From a virus: 64,000 nucleotides of DNA. Under the pieces are notes generated by a model. That model had not been told where the DNA came from, did not search any database, and saw only the letters and a list, made by a program, of their open reading frames with translations. Location: positions 26,743-90,742 of the IMG/VR virus record IMGVR_UViG_3300021963_000074; one strand, written 5' to 3'. The stretch's first letter is position 1; each line of letters begins with the position of its first letter. Shown here piece by piece: positions 1 through 8,582 of the stretch. Position numbers and translations under genes: made by a program.

Positions 1-347
1 ACCTTGATATTTTGCACTACACCAGCACTAAAGTTATTAAGTTTAGCACGTAGCCAAACATAATTTCCTGTGATATTTGTATATCCGTTTTCACTTAATG
101 CTTCTACAGAATTAAGATAAACTGTGAACCAATCACTGTCCGTAGCTTCATTAGGCGCGGTCAACAATGTTGCTTGTATAATAATAGTACCAGTTACACC
201 ACTCAAACTCCATGTAACTGTCTGCAAATCTGCGTTGCCTAAATAATAAGCAGCGGCGGGCTGTTTAATGCCCCTAACAACCGGATTAGGAGATCCAGCG
301 TTATATGCTGTTTGCCCCAATAATTGCAATGTAGTAGATTGTGCCAT
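1..347 (-). CDS. Small virion beta-domain protein, 3' end cut by window edge
   Basis: About 115 codons are visible and the frame stays open to the left edge. Start is ATG at 347; its A overlaps the TAA of the 55-aa gene upstream (TAATG), so the two are translationally coupled. A beta-rich stretch (GVTGTIIIQATL, DSDWFTVYLN, NYVWLRAKL) follows the same pattern as the C-terminal domain of the protein at 51088-51834 (GYSGTVQVQG, DSNWYNIGN, HPYLRVEFV). I infer a virion or baseplate accessory protein from that likeness and from the late promoter upstream. No enzymatic motif is visible. Confidence 0.6.
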   Translation of the reverse strand, partial: MAQSTTLQLLGQTAYNAGSPNPVVRGIKQPAAAYYLGNADLQTVTWSLSGVTGTIIIQATLLTAPNEATDSDWFTVYLNSVEALSENGYTNITGNYVWLRAKLNNFSAGVVQNIK

Positions 348-514
348 TATGGTTTCACAACCTCTACAACTACAGAATCCCCTACTAATTCTTGGGCTAC
401 TTGTTCTAGTGCTTGATGAACGTCAGAACCAGCAATGGGAGAACTATCTCCCTCACTATCCTTAACAATCTTGCTGAATTTGATGACTAATACATCTTCT
501 ACAATTTTTGCCAT
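347..514 (-). CDS. 55-aa conserved-type phage protein
   Basis: A short gene starting MAKIVEDVLVIKF and ending VVVEVVKP, with the look of a small alpha/beta protein. Support: ATG at 514 preceded by a GGAG ribosome-binding site, a late promoter motif at 536-542, and a stop that overlaps the next start (TAATG). Function is unknown. The promoter and the coupling to a virion-like gene suggest late expression, possibly a virion accessory or assembly protein. Confidence 0.65.
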   Translation of the reverse strand: MAKIVEDVLVIKFSKIVKDSEGDSSPIAGSDVHQALEQVAQELVGDSVVVEVVKP

Positions 515-516
515 GA

Positions 517-542
517 AAATACTCCATTAATAGAGTATTTAT
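517..542 (-). promoter_or_regulatory. Late promoter inside an RBS-covering inverted repeat
   Basis: The ATAAATA late motif occupies 536-542. It overlaps one arm of a perfect 8-bp inverted repeat (517-524 and 533-540, loop 525-532). In a read-through RNA this hairpin would pair the GGAG ribosome-binding site of the 55-aa gene. An RNA begun at the late promoter would lack most of the 5' arm. This is the design known for T4 genes e, soc and 49. Confidence 0.65.
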
Positions 543-1243
543 CATTGTTCTGGGCGTTTCTCTAGTTTAAATCTACTCTTAACCATATCCCCAAACATAA
601 TACTAATCAAAGTAGTGATAGAATCATCGTTATAATCAATAAAATAATGACTAGAACAATAGGGGCCATACCAGTAATATTGTTTAGATTTACCTAGTAA
701 CCAGTTATTTAGTGCATTACTGGGAACAATCACAGTTTCAGTATCTTTATATCTATCTATAAATTTATATAAATCATCTTTAAATTTATCATCAACTCTT
801 TTAGATTTTAAATAGATCCTATATTTGTGAGTGGGTTCTTTAACAAAATACTTAGTACCCTTAGGTACCTCAGTGTCAACTTCGGTATAGTCAAACTCGC
901 AATCAAAATTTTCTACCTGCTTTAAAAAATCTAAATCATTAGAAAATACAGATGCAATATTACCTTCCATACGTATTGTATGTGTGCGATCTTTACCAAT
1001 AGGCAAAGAACTTTTCCAATCTAAAAATTTCTTAATACTTTCTATATTAGCATTTTTCCATCTAGTATTTCTATTAGAAAGGTATTCGTCAATGTTATGC
1101 GCTGATTTCACAAACCAGCACATTGTTATACCCTCACAATAAATCCTAGCCCTATAATTATATTTGCCGTAATACAGACTACCGCGATTATCAATGTAGC
1201 CTACGCCATCATTGCGGATCGGTGTTAACTTTAATAATCCCAT
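542..1243 (-). CDS. Conserved-type phage hypothetical protein, 233 aa
   Basis: I do not recognise a function. The protein is hydrophilic and rich in aromatic and charged residues (YYGKYNYRARIYCEG near residue 25; KQYYWYGPYCSSHYF near residue 190), with no transmembrane segment, signal peptide or nuclease/ATPase motif. Start ATG 1243 follows an AGGTAGGGGAAG stretch that is a good ribosome-binding site, and lies 35 bases inside the end of clpA, so it is probably co-transcribed with the chaperone genes. It could be a chaperone-module accessory protein, but only position says so. Confidence 0.6.
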   Translation of the reverse strand: MGLLKLTPIRNDGVGYIDNRGSLYYGKYNYRARIYCEGITMCWFVKSAHNIDEYLSNRNTRWKNANIESIKKFLDWKSSLPIGKDRTHTIRMEGNIASVFSNDLDFLKQVENFDCEFDYTEVDTEVPKGTKYFVKEPTHKYRIYLKSKRVDDKFKDDLYKFIDRYKDTETVIVPSNALNNWLLGKSKQYYWYGPYCSSHYFIDYNDDSITTLISIMFGDMVKSRFKLEKRPEQ

Positions 1244-3491
1244 CTTCCCCTACCTCTGCTGTTAATTTAGGTTGTACATCAAAAACAATTTCGTCATTCT
1301 CAATTCGTGTAAAAATTACGCTATTCTTAATCTTTTCAAATATGATTTTCTTACTCAACGGTACTCTAATCAATGAATCAATCTTTCGTGCTAATGGTCT
1401 AGCACCCATTTTACTATCATATCCCTTTTCAGCTAGATATTCTACAACAGGTTCGCTTAATTGTAAGCTAATGTCGTGTGTATCTTTTAATGATTTCTTC
1501 AAGTCATCGGTAAATTTAATAACGATTTTTTTGATTGCTAGCATATCTAGTTTACCAAACTTACAAATCAAGTCAATGCGATTCCTGAATTCAGGCTTGA
1601 AGAAATCTTTAAGTGCTTTATCATCTTCTCCGGTACGTTCTTGATTACCAAAGCCTATCTGATTACGCTCACTATCACTTGCTCCCAAGTTACTGGTCAT
1701 AATAATGATACAGTTTTTAGCATTAACTTCTTTGCCATTGGTACCAGTAACACGACCATCATCAAGTAATTGCAAGAAGATGTTAAAGATATCTGGGTGT
1801 GCTTTTTCTACTTCATCAAATAGTAGAATACTATGCGGGTTCTTACTTAGGTCATTGATAAGTTTACCACCACCCAAACTACCCTCACCGAATCCTACAT
1901 ATCCAGGGGGTGCGCCCAACAATGCTGACACATTGAACTTCTCTGAGTACTCACTCATATCATATTTCAATAATGTCATATCAAGATTCTTGCTTAATAG
2001 TCGAGCCAATTCTGTTTTACCAGTACCAGTTGGGCCTAAGAATAAGAAACTTGCCATTGGCTTAGTTTGAGTTCCAATACCTGCAAAACTTACATATATA
2101 CGCTCAAGTACTTTATCTACTGTTTCCTCTTGTCCGTATAATCTATCTTTGATATTACTCTCCAAAGCATGAATTCTATCATAGTTATCATCTTTGAGTT
2201 TATCTGCGGGCACACCAGCAATTCGTTCTACTTGCTCGTAAATCAATTCTTTAGTAATATCTGCACCCTTGTTTTCCAACACACGTTGTTTAGCACATGC
2301 CGCATCTAACAAATCAATTGACTTGTCTGGATTTTTACGGTCATGAATATAACGTGTAGCACTTTCTACTGCGGCAGTGATTGCATCATCAGTAATGTTT
2401 ACATTATGAAATTCATTAAGCCTAACACTCAATCCAGTTAAGATTTTGATTGTGCTTTCAGTTGAAGGTTCATCAATACTGACCCTATAGAACCTGCGCA
2501 TCAACGCACGATCTTTCTCAAAACTCTCGTAGTATTCTTCCCAAGTTGTGCTAGCAATAACTTTTAGATTACCCTTAGTAATCGCTGGTTTAATCATGTT
2601 GGCAAAGTCTACTGAGCCGTTACTAGCACTTCCTGAACCCTTCATAGTATGTGCTTCGTCAATAAACAATATTGCTTTCTTCTTAGCTACCAGTGCTTCT
2701 AGTACTGCTTTGATTTTTTCTTCAAAGTCTCCCCGATACTTGCTACCGGCAAGTAAATTGCCAACTTCAATACTGTATACTTCATGGTCTAACAAGAACT
2801 CGGGAACATTACCGTCTGAAATTTGCTGTGCAAGTCCTTCAGCAATTGCTGTTTTACCTACACCAGGATCACCAACCATCAATACATTTGACTTGAATCG
2901 TTTAGCTAGTACATTGATAATGTCATTCAATTCTGAACTACGACCGATCAATGGGTCTAATTTACCAGTACGTGCTAATTCGCTTAGATTGATAGTGTAC
3001 TCATCCAAGATTTCGTTAGCTTGGCTATCAGTCAATTTAGCTGGTGTGTCGCTATTTTTATAATGTTTCTGCCAATATGGTACAAACTCATTTTTAGTTA
3101 AACCATATTTTAACAAGAAATAATGTGCATGGCTATTTGTTTCTGCACTGATACTTAGATACAAGTCAATAGTAGTTACAACTTTTCTTCCTGTAAATAG
3201 TACCTGAGTGATACTACGATTCATTACACGTTCTAATGCATTAGTTTTACGTGGTTGAATCTCTATCCCCGTAATATTTTTCTGTTCAATTGCTCGTAGA
3301 TTATCAACATAGTTGACTAGTTCTTTGGTCATTGTTTCAGTATCAACACCATAATTATCTAAACACTTTTTAAATGGTGCATGAGTTACTAATGATAGTA
3401 ATAGATGTTCTATTGTGCAATATTCATGGCTACGTGCTTTAGCCAAATTAACGGCTTGTTCAATGATAACCTCAATTTCAGGACTGTTCAT
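1209..3491 (-). CDS. clpA: ClpA-type AAA+ unfoldase
   Basis: 760 aa, essentially the length of bacterial ClpA. Domains in order: Clp N-domain (about 1-145), first AAA module with Walker A GDPGVGKT (207-214) and Walker B ILFIDEAH (about 274-281), second AAA module with GPTGTGKT and ILLFDEVEKAH. The long ClpB/Hsp104 coiled-coil M domain is absent. An IGF tripeptide at about 612-614 (NQIGFGNQ) sits where ClpA carries its ClpP-docking loop, so the protein could feed substrates to host ClpP. Ribosome-binding site AAAGGAAA precedes ATG 3491. It lies 21 bp after dnaJ, making a chaperone pair. Targets are unknown: host proteins, or structural proteins during assembly, are both possible. Confidence 0.9.
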   Translation of the reverse strand: MNSPEIEVIIEQAVNLAKARSHEYCTIEHLLLSLVTHAPFKKCLDNYGVDTETMTKELVNYVDNLRAIEQKNITGIEIQPRKTNALERVMNRSITQVLFTGRKVVTTIDLYLSISAETNSHAHYFLLKYGLTKNEFVPYWQKHYKNSDTPAKLTDSQANEILDEYTINLSELARTGKLDPLIGRSSELNDIINVLAKRFKSNVLMVGDPGVGKTAIAEGLAQQISDGNVPEFLLDHEVYSIEVGNLLAGSKYRGDFEEKIKAVLEALVAKKKAILFIDEAHTMKGSGSASNGSVDFANMIKPAITKGNLKVIASTTWEEYYESFEKDRALMRRFYRVSIDEPSTESTIKILTGLSVRLNEFHNVNITDDAITAAVESATRYIHDRKNPDKSIDLLDAACAKQRVLENKGADITKELIYEQVERIAGVPADKLKDDNYDRIHALESNIKDRLYGQEETVDKVLERIYVSFAGIGTQTKPMASFLFLGPTGTGKTELARLLSKNLDMTLLKYDMSEYSEKFNVSALLGAPPGYVGFGEGSLGGGKLINDLSKNPHSILLFDEVEKAHPDIFNIFLQLLDDGRVTGTNGKEVNAKNCIIIMTSNLGASDSERNQIGFGNQERTGEDDKALKDFFKPEFRNRIDLICKFGKLDMLAIKKIVIKFTDDLKKSLKDTHDISLQLSEPVVEYLAEKGYDSKMGARPLARKIDSLIRVPLSKKIIFEKIKNSVIFTRIENDEIVFDVQPKLTAEVGEDGIIKVNTDPQ

Positions 3492-3512
3492 ATTGTTTCC
3501 TTTTAATGGTAT

Positions 3513-4307
3513 TTACTTGCGTTTATATTGCAAAATGCTGTCAGTTATATGACTGTCTATTGTATCAGGGATAAAGGGTTTAAGCAAGATGTATTGGTCA
3601 CCAAATGATCCATTGAATGGTAATCCTTCTTTAGCCAAACGTAATTTGCTTCCAGGCTGTGATTTTTCTGGGACGGTAACATCTAATAGTTTACCCGAAA
3701 CAGTATGAAACTTAAATGAAGAACCTACAATCAAATCAAAGATATCAATTTCATGTACTGAATATAGATGCGGACCTTCTCTTTCAAATCTGTTATGAGG
3801 CATTACTCTAAATTCTACTAGAAGAATTCCATCTTTAATAAGATTATCATAGCGCATTGTTGCACCATCGTCTACCCCTACGGGTATCTGAATCTTAATG
3901 ATTTCAGGTCCTTGCGGAGAGTTGAATTGTAATACTTGCTCACCGCCGGTATATACTTGTTCCAATGTAACTTGAACTGTGGTTCTATAGTTTGGTCTCA
4001 TGTTTCTATGTTGTTGACCAAACATCTGACCAAAGATATCGTTCATATTGAAACCATTCATATGAAACTGAAATCCTCCGGGGAATCCTCCAGGCATACC
4101 ACCTCCGGGTCCAAAAGGATTTGGATTATCATATTGTTGTTTTTTTCCAGGATCGCTTAATGTTTCATAAGCCTGCTGAATTTTTTGAAATTCGGCAGTG
4201 TCTCCACCTTTGTCAGGATGGTGAATTCCTGCCATTCGTCTGTATGCTTTTTTAATGTCATCTGGGGTGGCGTTTTTAGCAACGCCCAATGTTGAGTAGT
4301 GGTCCAT
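3513..4307 (-). CDS. dnaJ: DnaJ-type co-chaperone without zinc domain
   Basis: 264 aa. An N-terminal J domain with HPD at residues 30-32 and helix residues typical of DnaJ is followed by a Gly/Phe/Met-rich linker (about 65-100) and a DnaJ C-terminal substrate domain. The four CxxCxGxG zinc repeats of type I DnaJ are missing, so this is a type II (CbpA-like) protein. It should stimulate host DnaK. Upstream lies a sigma70-like promoter whose -10 ends 7 nt before ATG 4307, plus a late motif at 4344-4350. No Shine-Dalgarno is visible, so the early mRNA may be leaderless. Confidence 0.92.
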   Translation of the reverse strand: MDHYSTLGVAKNATPDDIKKAYRRMAGIHHPDKGGDTAEFQKIQQAYETLSDPGKKQQYDNPNPFGPGGGMPGGFPGGFQFHMNGFNMNDIFGQMFGQQHRNMRPNYRTTVQVTLEQVYTGGEQVLQFNSPQGPEIIKIQIPVGVDDGATMRYDNLIKDGILLVEFRVMPHNRFEREGPHLYSVHEIDIFDLIVGSSFKFHTVSGKLLDVTVPEKSQPGSKLRLAKEGLPFNGSFGDQYILLKPFIPDTIDSHITDSILQYKRK

Positions 4308-4350
4308 AATATTGATTATAGCACGTTAAATGTGCTAAGTCAATATTTAT
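4308..4350 (-). promoter_or_regulatory. Overlapping sigma70 and late promoters within an inverted repeat
   Basis: TTGACT (4338-4343) and TATAAT (4315-4320) are separated by exactly 17 bp. The late motif ATAAATA is at 4344-4350. The same bases form an interrupted inverted repeat: arms 4308-4315/4340-4347 (8 bp) and 4319-4324/4332-4337 (6 bp) around a 7-nt loop. dnaJ thus appears to have both an early and a late start. In read-through RNA the repeat would fold immediately before the AUG. Confidence 0.65.
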
Positions 4351-4982
4351 GAAGCTACTCCGGCTACTTTTTCTTTTGTACGACCGTATGCGGCGATACC
4401 TAGAACTGCACCCATTGCAATATGGTACAAACCAGCGCCTTGCAATGTTAATGGTTGCCATTGACTTGTAACTTGACCCTTACTCAGTGCTTGTAATAAA
4501 CTCCATAGAACAGGGAATATAACAAAGTCACAAGTGCATGTCAACATATAGATCCAACCCATCATTGGGCGCATTTTCTTATTGATCCAATCTGTAGAAC
4601 CTTGATCTAATGCTACAGTTGATTCTGCCCCACCCTTTACAGCGGCTTCTGCTCCTGCGGTGAGGTTAGGTGTTGGGCTAGATGGTGCTGCTCCAGCTCC
4701 AAAGCTACTTCCACTTCCGCCTCCCAATGGTTGTGATCCAAAACTATTTGTGACTGGGGGTACTGCACCAAAACCTGGGCTGGTGGTACCGAATCCTGTT
4801 GACGCAGGCGCGCCAAATGTTGAAGCGCTGGTTGTTGTGCTGGCTGTTGCATTGGTTTCTCCGAATGAACTACCCTGAGGGAATTGATTTATATTAGGAT
4901 CAGTTGCTAATGCATCATGGTGTTCATCATCGGTTGCAATAGGAACTTCTTGTCCTGCTTTTTTTGCTAGTAATGTAGCCAT
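4347..4982 (-). CDS. Holin-like membrane protein with FG-repeat N-terminal tail
   Basis: 211 aa in two parts. Residues 1-125 are a low-complexity Ser/Thr/Gly/Ala/Pro tail with six Phe-Gly dipeptides (about residues 40, 56, 64, 71, 81, 94). Residues 131-205 (DWINKKMRPMMGWIYML, then two more hydrophobic segments and a TKEK end) fit my memory of the three-TM holin family first named for gene-transfer-agent release. I infer that the C-terminal part sits in the inner membrane and takes part in lysis timing. The GH19 endolysin is at 14210-14836, not adjacent. The long disordered tail is not a usual holin feature. Confidence 0.65.
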   Translation of the reverse strand: MATLLAKKAGQEVPIATDDEHHDALATDPNINQFPQGSSFGETNATASTTTSASTFGAPASTGFGTTSPGFGAVPPVTNSFGSQPLGGGSGSSFGAGAAPSSPTPNLTAGAEAAVKGGAESTVALDQGSTDWINKKMRPMMGWIYMLTCTCDFVIFPVLWSLLQALSKGQVTSQWQPLTLQGAGLYHIAMGAVLGIAAYGRTKEKVAGVAS

Positions 4983-4983
4983 A

Positions 4984-5523
4984 TTATAATCCTGCCTTTG
5001 CTATAAAATCTTTTAATATACTATCTGGCTGACTATAAATCTTTTTCTGATTCATACCAGATAAATTACGCATCTCATTTAAATCTGTTTCTTTTGTTTT
5101 ACGATATTCATGTGGACTCAATATCATAACAGATTTCAACTGTGAAGCATCACAATCATATTGATTATCTTCGTAATTGACTGTCCATTCTTTTAATGGC
5201 AAATCAGTTAATGTTGCCATATCATCAATTAATTCACAAATTCTTTCAGGTACAGATGTTCTTCTGTCCATTTCTACAAATACTAAATATTTGCCGGAAC
5301 TTATTTCTCCGTCACTTACTTGTGAATCCAATACCCAATCATATCCTCTTTCAAACCAATCAACTAAATCTTCTCCAACTTGACGACCTTTAACAGTAAA
5401 TGCTAATGTAACAATTTCGTCATCATCGCCCATTTTAGCGGCATATTCATCAACTGTTATTTCTGGTACTATCTGATCTACTAAATCATGGTAATCAAAA
5501 CCTTCATTAAGAATCTTAGACAT
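4984..5523 (-). CDS. Conserved T4-like late-region protein, 179 aa
   Basis: An acidic soluble protein starting MSKILNEGFDYHDLVDQIVPE, with a central beta-rich part (EIVTLAFTVKGRQVGEDLVDWFE). No catalytic motif is visible. ATG 5523 overlaps the TAA of the upstream gene (TAATG) and follows GGGAGG. It is the partner of the 5523-6146 gene in the same late unit as the holin-like gene. Pairs like this occur in T4-like phages of aquatic bacteria without a known role; I would place it with head or neck assembly only by context. Confidence 0.55.
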   Translation of the reverse strand: MSKILNEGFDYHDLVDQIVPEITVDEYAAKMGDDDEIVTLAFTVKGRQVGEDLVDWFERGYDWVLDSQVSDGEISSGKYLVFVEMDRRTSVPERICELIDDMATLTDLPLKEWTVNYEDNQYDCDASQLKSVMILSPHEYRKTKETDLNEMRNLSGMNQKKIYSQPDSILKDFIAKAGL

Positions 5524-6146
5524 TACATGCCTCCCATTGCCGGTGCTTGTCCGGGTGCTGGAGGTAACCCTCCCATAGCGCCCAGATCTGGGCCGGCCCC
5601 TTGAGTTTGACTATCTTCAGTTTCACTACCTTCAGTATCTAAATCATTTTCGTATGCTGAATCTAATTCATCCAAGTCAATGTTTTGACCAGCTAAATCA
5701 ATACTTCCCTCACGAATGTCATTCATCAAGTCTTTTGGCATTTCAATGCGGATAAGCCAAATTTCACGTTCTATCATCTTAGGATAATGAGTTCCGGGCT
5801 TAAAGTCACTTGGATTTTTAATCTCAATAGGAACTTTGATTTTTGTCTTTTTGAATTTGATGTTGCACCCTACAGATAACAATCTTTTAGCACCCCTTGG
5901 ATCGGGCATAAGTTTTAGTGGATACATAAAGGTACAATCAACACTATACCTTTTAACATTAGGGCCAGCAACTAATTCACCCAATTCCCAATTACGGTAT
6001 GCATATAAGTCGCTTTCATCCAAAACTCGTTCAAAATCAAGCAAGGTGCTCATTGATCCATCACTAGTGTAGATGCCCTTAATGGTACTGACGATACTCT
6101 CAAAATTGATATCGTCAAAGAATTCGTCTGCTTTTAATTTGCTCAT
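5523..6146 (-). CDS. Conserved T4-like late-region protein with Gly/Pro/Met tail
   Basis: I choose ATG 6146 (MSKLKADEFFDD), giving 207 aa; an upstream in-frame start at 6161 would lie within the late promoter. The body has a mixed alpha/beta composition and a repeated LMPDPRGAKR / IKFKKTKIKVPI pattern. The last 40 residues are an acidic then Gly/Met/Pro-rich tail (GLPPAPGQAPAMGGM), like tails seen on head-core proteins. ATG 6146 is 5 nt after GATAAATA, with no Shine-Dalgarno, so a late transcript would begin at the AUG. Function unknown. Confidence 0.55.
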   Translation of the reverse strand: MSKLKADEFFDDINFESIVSTIKGIYTSDGSMSTLLDFERVLDESDLYAYRNWELGELVAGPNVKRYSVDCTFMYPLKLMPDPRGAKRLLSVGCNIKFKKTKIKVPIEIKNPSDFKPGTHYPKMIEREIWLIRIEMPKDLMNDIREGSIDLAGQNIDLDELDSAYENDLDTEGSETEDSQTQGAGPDLGAMGGLPPAPGQAPAMGGM

Positions 6147-6151
6147 AGTTG

Positions 6152-6213
6152 TATTTATCACATAATGCTATTTGTGTAAGCATTTAAATTTTTAAGATTA
6201 GCCTAATATTTAT
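6152..6213 (-). promoter_or_regulatory. Two late promoter motifs, the nearer one giving a leaderless start
   Basis: ATAAATA is present at 6152-6158 and again at 6207-6213. The nearer copy (GATAAATA) is followed by 5 nt and then ATG 6146. T4 late promoters start about 6 nt downstream of the octamer, so the AUG would be +1. The farther copy would give a leader of about 55 nt. The 6159-6313 region between the divergent genes contains no further gene that I can see. Confidence 0.6.
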
Positions 6214-6313
6214 CAAAAAACTTTCAGTAAAGACTATCATACTATGACGCTGGCCATTGCCTTTAAATAACATTGAGTTTTATGAGAACTCATGCTCTAC
6301 AAAGGAGAATATT

Positions 6314-7096
6314 TTGAGCAAAAGAAAGACAGGCGCTTTACGCAATCAGGAACAAGACACAAGATACTCACACAGCAAAAAACACGATTCACACACATTT
6401 TATGTAAAGGAAAATAAAACAATCAACTTCGACCAAAGTCGTATTAAATTGGACAAAAGACCAATTCAATTAATACCAAAATCAGTTAATCAAGAAAAAT
6501 ACATACTCGCACTACTTGACCAAAATACAGATATTGTTGTGGTTGGTGGTCCAGCGGGTACAGGTAAAACTTATCTAGCAATGCTGGCTGCTATCAAAGC
6601 ACTAAAAGCAGGAGAGGTTGACCGTATTATTCTTACAAGACCAGCTGTAGGTGTTGAAGATGAAAAACATGGATTCTTGCCCGGCGATCTAAATCAAAAA
6701 ATGGAGCCGTGGACTAGACCTTTGTTAGATGTTTTACGTGAGTATTATACGGTAAGGGAAATCGCCCACATGCTAGAAGAACAGATAGTCGAAATTGCAC
6801 CCCTAGCATTCTGTCGAGGTCGAAACTTTAAAAATAGCTATATCGTATTGGATGAAGCGCAAAATGCAACACCTGGTCAACTCAAGATGATTATGACTAG
6901 AATCGGCGTTGGTAGTAAGATTGTAATTACTGGCGACATTGAACAAGCCGATAGAAAAACAGCCGACAATGGGCTACTAGACTTACAAAATCGATTGAGA
7001 AAGGGGGTGATACCAGGGTTGCAGATATGTCAATTTGAACTAAAAGATGTTCAACGACACAAAATAATAGAGCATGTACTAAACTTGTACAGTTAA
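6314..7096 (+). CDS. phoH: PhoH-like P-loop ATPase
   Basis: 260 aa from a TTG start at 6314, chosen because AAAGGAGA sits 7 nt upstream; the frame is open back to 6257 but without a ribosome-binding site. Walker A GPAGTGKT is at about residues 79-86, Walker B YIVLDEAQNA near 175, and the GDIEQAD sensor region follows. This is the PhoH ATPase family, common in aquatic phages; its real role is unsettled (RNA-linked helicase/nuclease-associated ATPase is likely). It is a lone plus-strand gene ending in a strong bidirectional terminator. Confidence 0.9.
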   Translation: MSKRKTGALRNQEQDTRYSHSKKHDSHTFYVKENKTINFDQSRIKLDKRPIQLIPKSVNQEKYILALLDQNTDIVVVGGPAGTGKTYLAMLAAIKALKAGEVDRIILTRPAVGVEDEKHGFLPGDLNQKMEPWTRPLLDVLREYYTVREIAHMLEEQIVEIAPLAFCRGRNFKNSYIVLDEAQNATPGQLKMIMTRIGVGSKIVITGDIEQADRKTADNGLLDLQNRLRKGVIPGLQICQFELKDVQRHKIIEHVLNLYS

Positions 7097-7120
7097 AAAA
7101 AGGGGCATTCGCCCCTTTTT
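7097..7120. terminator. Bidirectional intrinsic terminator
   Basis: A perfect 10-bp inverted repeat AAAAAGGGGC / GCCCCTTTTT with an ATTC loop lies between the convergent phoH and 7119-7379 genes. It has a U-tract in both directions. Confidence 0.9.
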
Positions 7121-7379
7121 ATTCGTCATTATCACTGAATTGTTTCTCTATCCGATCAATCGCATCAGGATAAACTTGGTAAAAGTAATTACGCAATCTT
7201 TCCCAATCGGTATCTAATTTTTTACCTTGGATTATGCATTTCACTACTTTCTTTTCTTCAAAGTCCATAATTACATTACAGGTTTGATGGTCCCTATCCT
7301 TAATAGTTTTTGAAATCTCCACTTGTTCATCAATCTGTCCAGTTGCTTTGAACAAGTAAGTAATTAATATATATCTCAT
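7119..7379 (-). CDS. Conserved small phage protein, 86 aa
   Basis: Starts MRYILITYLFKATGQIDEQVE at ATG 7379 behind AGGATAAAATT. It is a beta-alpha protein (FEEKKVVKCIIQGKKLDTDWERLRNYFYQVYP) of the type often found next to the clamp loader in T4-like aquatic phages. No catalytic residues stand out. It lies 4 bp downstream of gene 44, so it is last in that operon. Function unknown. Confidence 0.6.
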   Translation of the reverse strand: MRYILITYLFKATGQIDEQVEISKTIKDRDHQTCNVIMDFEEKKVVKCIIQGKKLDTDWERLRNYFYQVYPDAIDRIEKQFSDNDE

Positions 7380-7383
7380 AATT

Positions 7384-8307
7384 TTATCCTGTAAGTTCTA
7401 TTAGTGTAGCAGCCAAACTAATCTCAGGTATTCCGACTAAACTCAAATTAGCCAAACCATTGCGAATGACAATAATACTAGCATCACGTTTCTCATTTGT
7501 ATTGCCCCACAATTCTAAATTATTGTACATCCAACGATATAAATCTTCTAGTCGGCTAGGATACAAACTTAGATATTGTAACAGTATCTGTCGTCCTTCA
7601 TAAATCTTACCACTCTTAAACAATGAAGTTGCTTCTACTAGTAATTCATCTTCACTGTTAGTTTGATTAGAAGTTGATATTAATTTACCACTACTACTAT
7701 TTACTTGTAATTGATTTAAACACTTACGCAAATCTGGATAAGTAGCACTTACATAGTTATCCAATGCATCTAAATCAAACTCAATATTCTCAGTTACCAA
7801 CACAGTAGCCGCACGTGCAGTAAATTCAGTCTTATCTGTTTTACTGATGTGAAATTCATGGCATCTGCTCTTAAGTGCAGGGATAATTCTATGTTGATAA
7901 TTACAAGTCAAAATGAATCGTGCAGTCATATGATATGCTTCCATATCATTACGCAATGCTGCCTGACCTGCTGGGGTCAAATAATCTGCTTCGTCAAGCA
8001 ATACAACTTTAAACTTGCCAAAAGGCATAGTCTGCACAAATCCTACAATACGGTCACGCACAACATCAACACTATTTTCACGACTAGCATTGATTTCTAG
8101 AATATCATATTCTTCAATACCAAGTTCATTAATAAGTACTTTTGCAAGAGTAGTTTTACCAGTACCCGGGTCACCGCTTAACAATAGATGAGGAATGCTT
8201 CCATCTTTGATCCAACCCTCTACTTGCTGTTTCTGATTCTCATTAACAAAAACATAATCTTCTACTGTTTTAGGGCGATACTTTTCTACCCAAAGTTGAT
8301 TCTTCAT
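7384..8307 (-). CDS. 44: Sliding-clamp loader large subunit (gp44)
   Basis: 307 aa AAA+ ATPase. Walker A GDPGTGKT (about 45-52), Walker B VVLLDEADYLTP (near 105), an NxxxRIIPALKSRCHEF segment with the SRC arginine-finger motif, and a C-terminal collar domain. It should form the 4:1 complex with gp62 (57888-58475 here) and load the gp45 clamp, which is not in this window. Its start overlaps the upstream 8304-8582 stop (ATGA). Confidence 0.92.
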   Translation of the reverse strand: MKNQLWVEKYRPKTVEDYVFVNENQKQQVEGWIKDGSIPHLLLSGDPGTGKTTLAKVLINELGIEEYDILEINASRENSVDVVRDRIVGFVQTMPFGKFKVVLLDEADYLTPAGQAALRNDMEAYHMTARFILTCNYQHRIIPALKSRCHEFHISKTDKTEFTARAATVLVTENIEFDLDALDNYVSATYPDLRKCLNQLQVNSSSGKLISTSNQTNSEDELLVEATSLFKSGKIYEGRQILLQYLSLYPSRLEDLYRWMYNNLELWGNTNEKRDASIIVIRNGLANLSLVGIPEISLAATLIELTG

Positions 8308-8582
8308 TTGCGTAACATTTCATAAGTTATAATGTGTGCGATACTTTGACCCAAGTCTTGGTCACTAGTGATGATATGCAATCTACGGTCGTTTCTGTCA
8401 TTCTTTTCATCGTACTGACTATACTGCATAATATGCCCACCAACTGCACTCATAATAGTAAAATTCATACCATTTCCCTCAATTTCCCTATCTCTAATTG
8501 AGATTAAACGACTGGATTTTGTTTGCTCCACTACATCTTCTTCAAAAATCCAACTGCGTAATTTACGTTTTAACCAATTCAT
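8304..8582 (-). CDS. Conserved small phage protein, 92 aa
   Basis: Basic N-terminus (MNWLKRKLRSWIF) followed by a compact domain with SAVGGHIMQYSQYDEKNDRND and RRLHIITSDQDLGQSIAHI. I recognise this as a widespread T4-like aquatic-phage protein but not its function. Ribosome-binding site AAAAGGAAGAAG; overlaps gene 44 by 4 bp. The neighbourhood suggests a link to replication. Confidence 0.6.
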   Translation of the reverse strand: MNWLKRKLRSWIFEEDVVEQTKSSRLISIRDREIEGNGMNFTIMSAVGGHIMQYSQYDEKNDRNDRRLHIITSDQDLGQSIAHIITYEMLRK

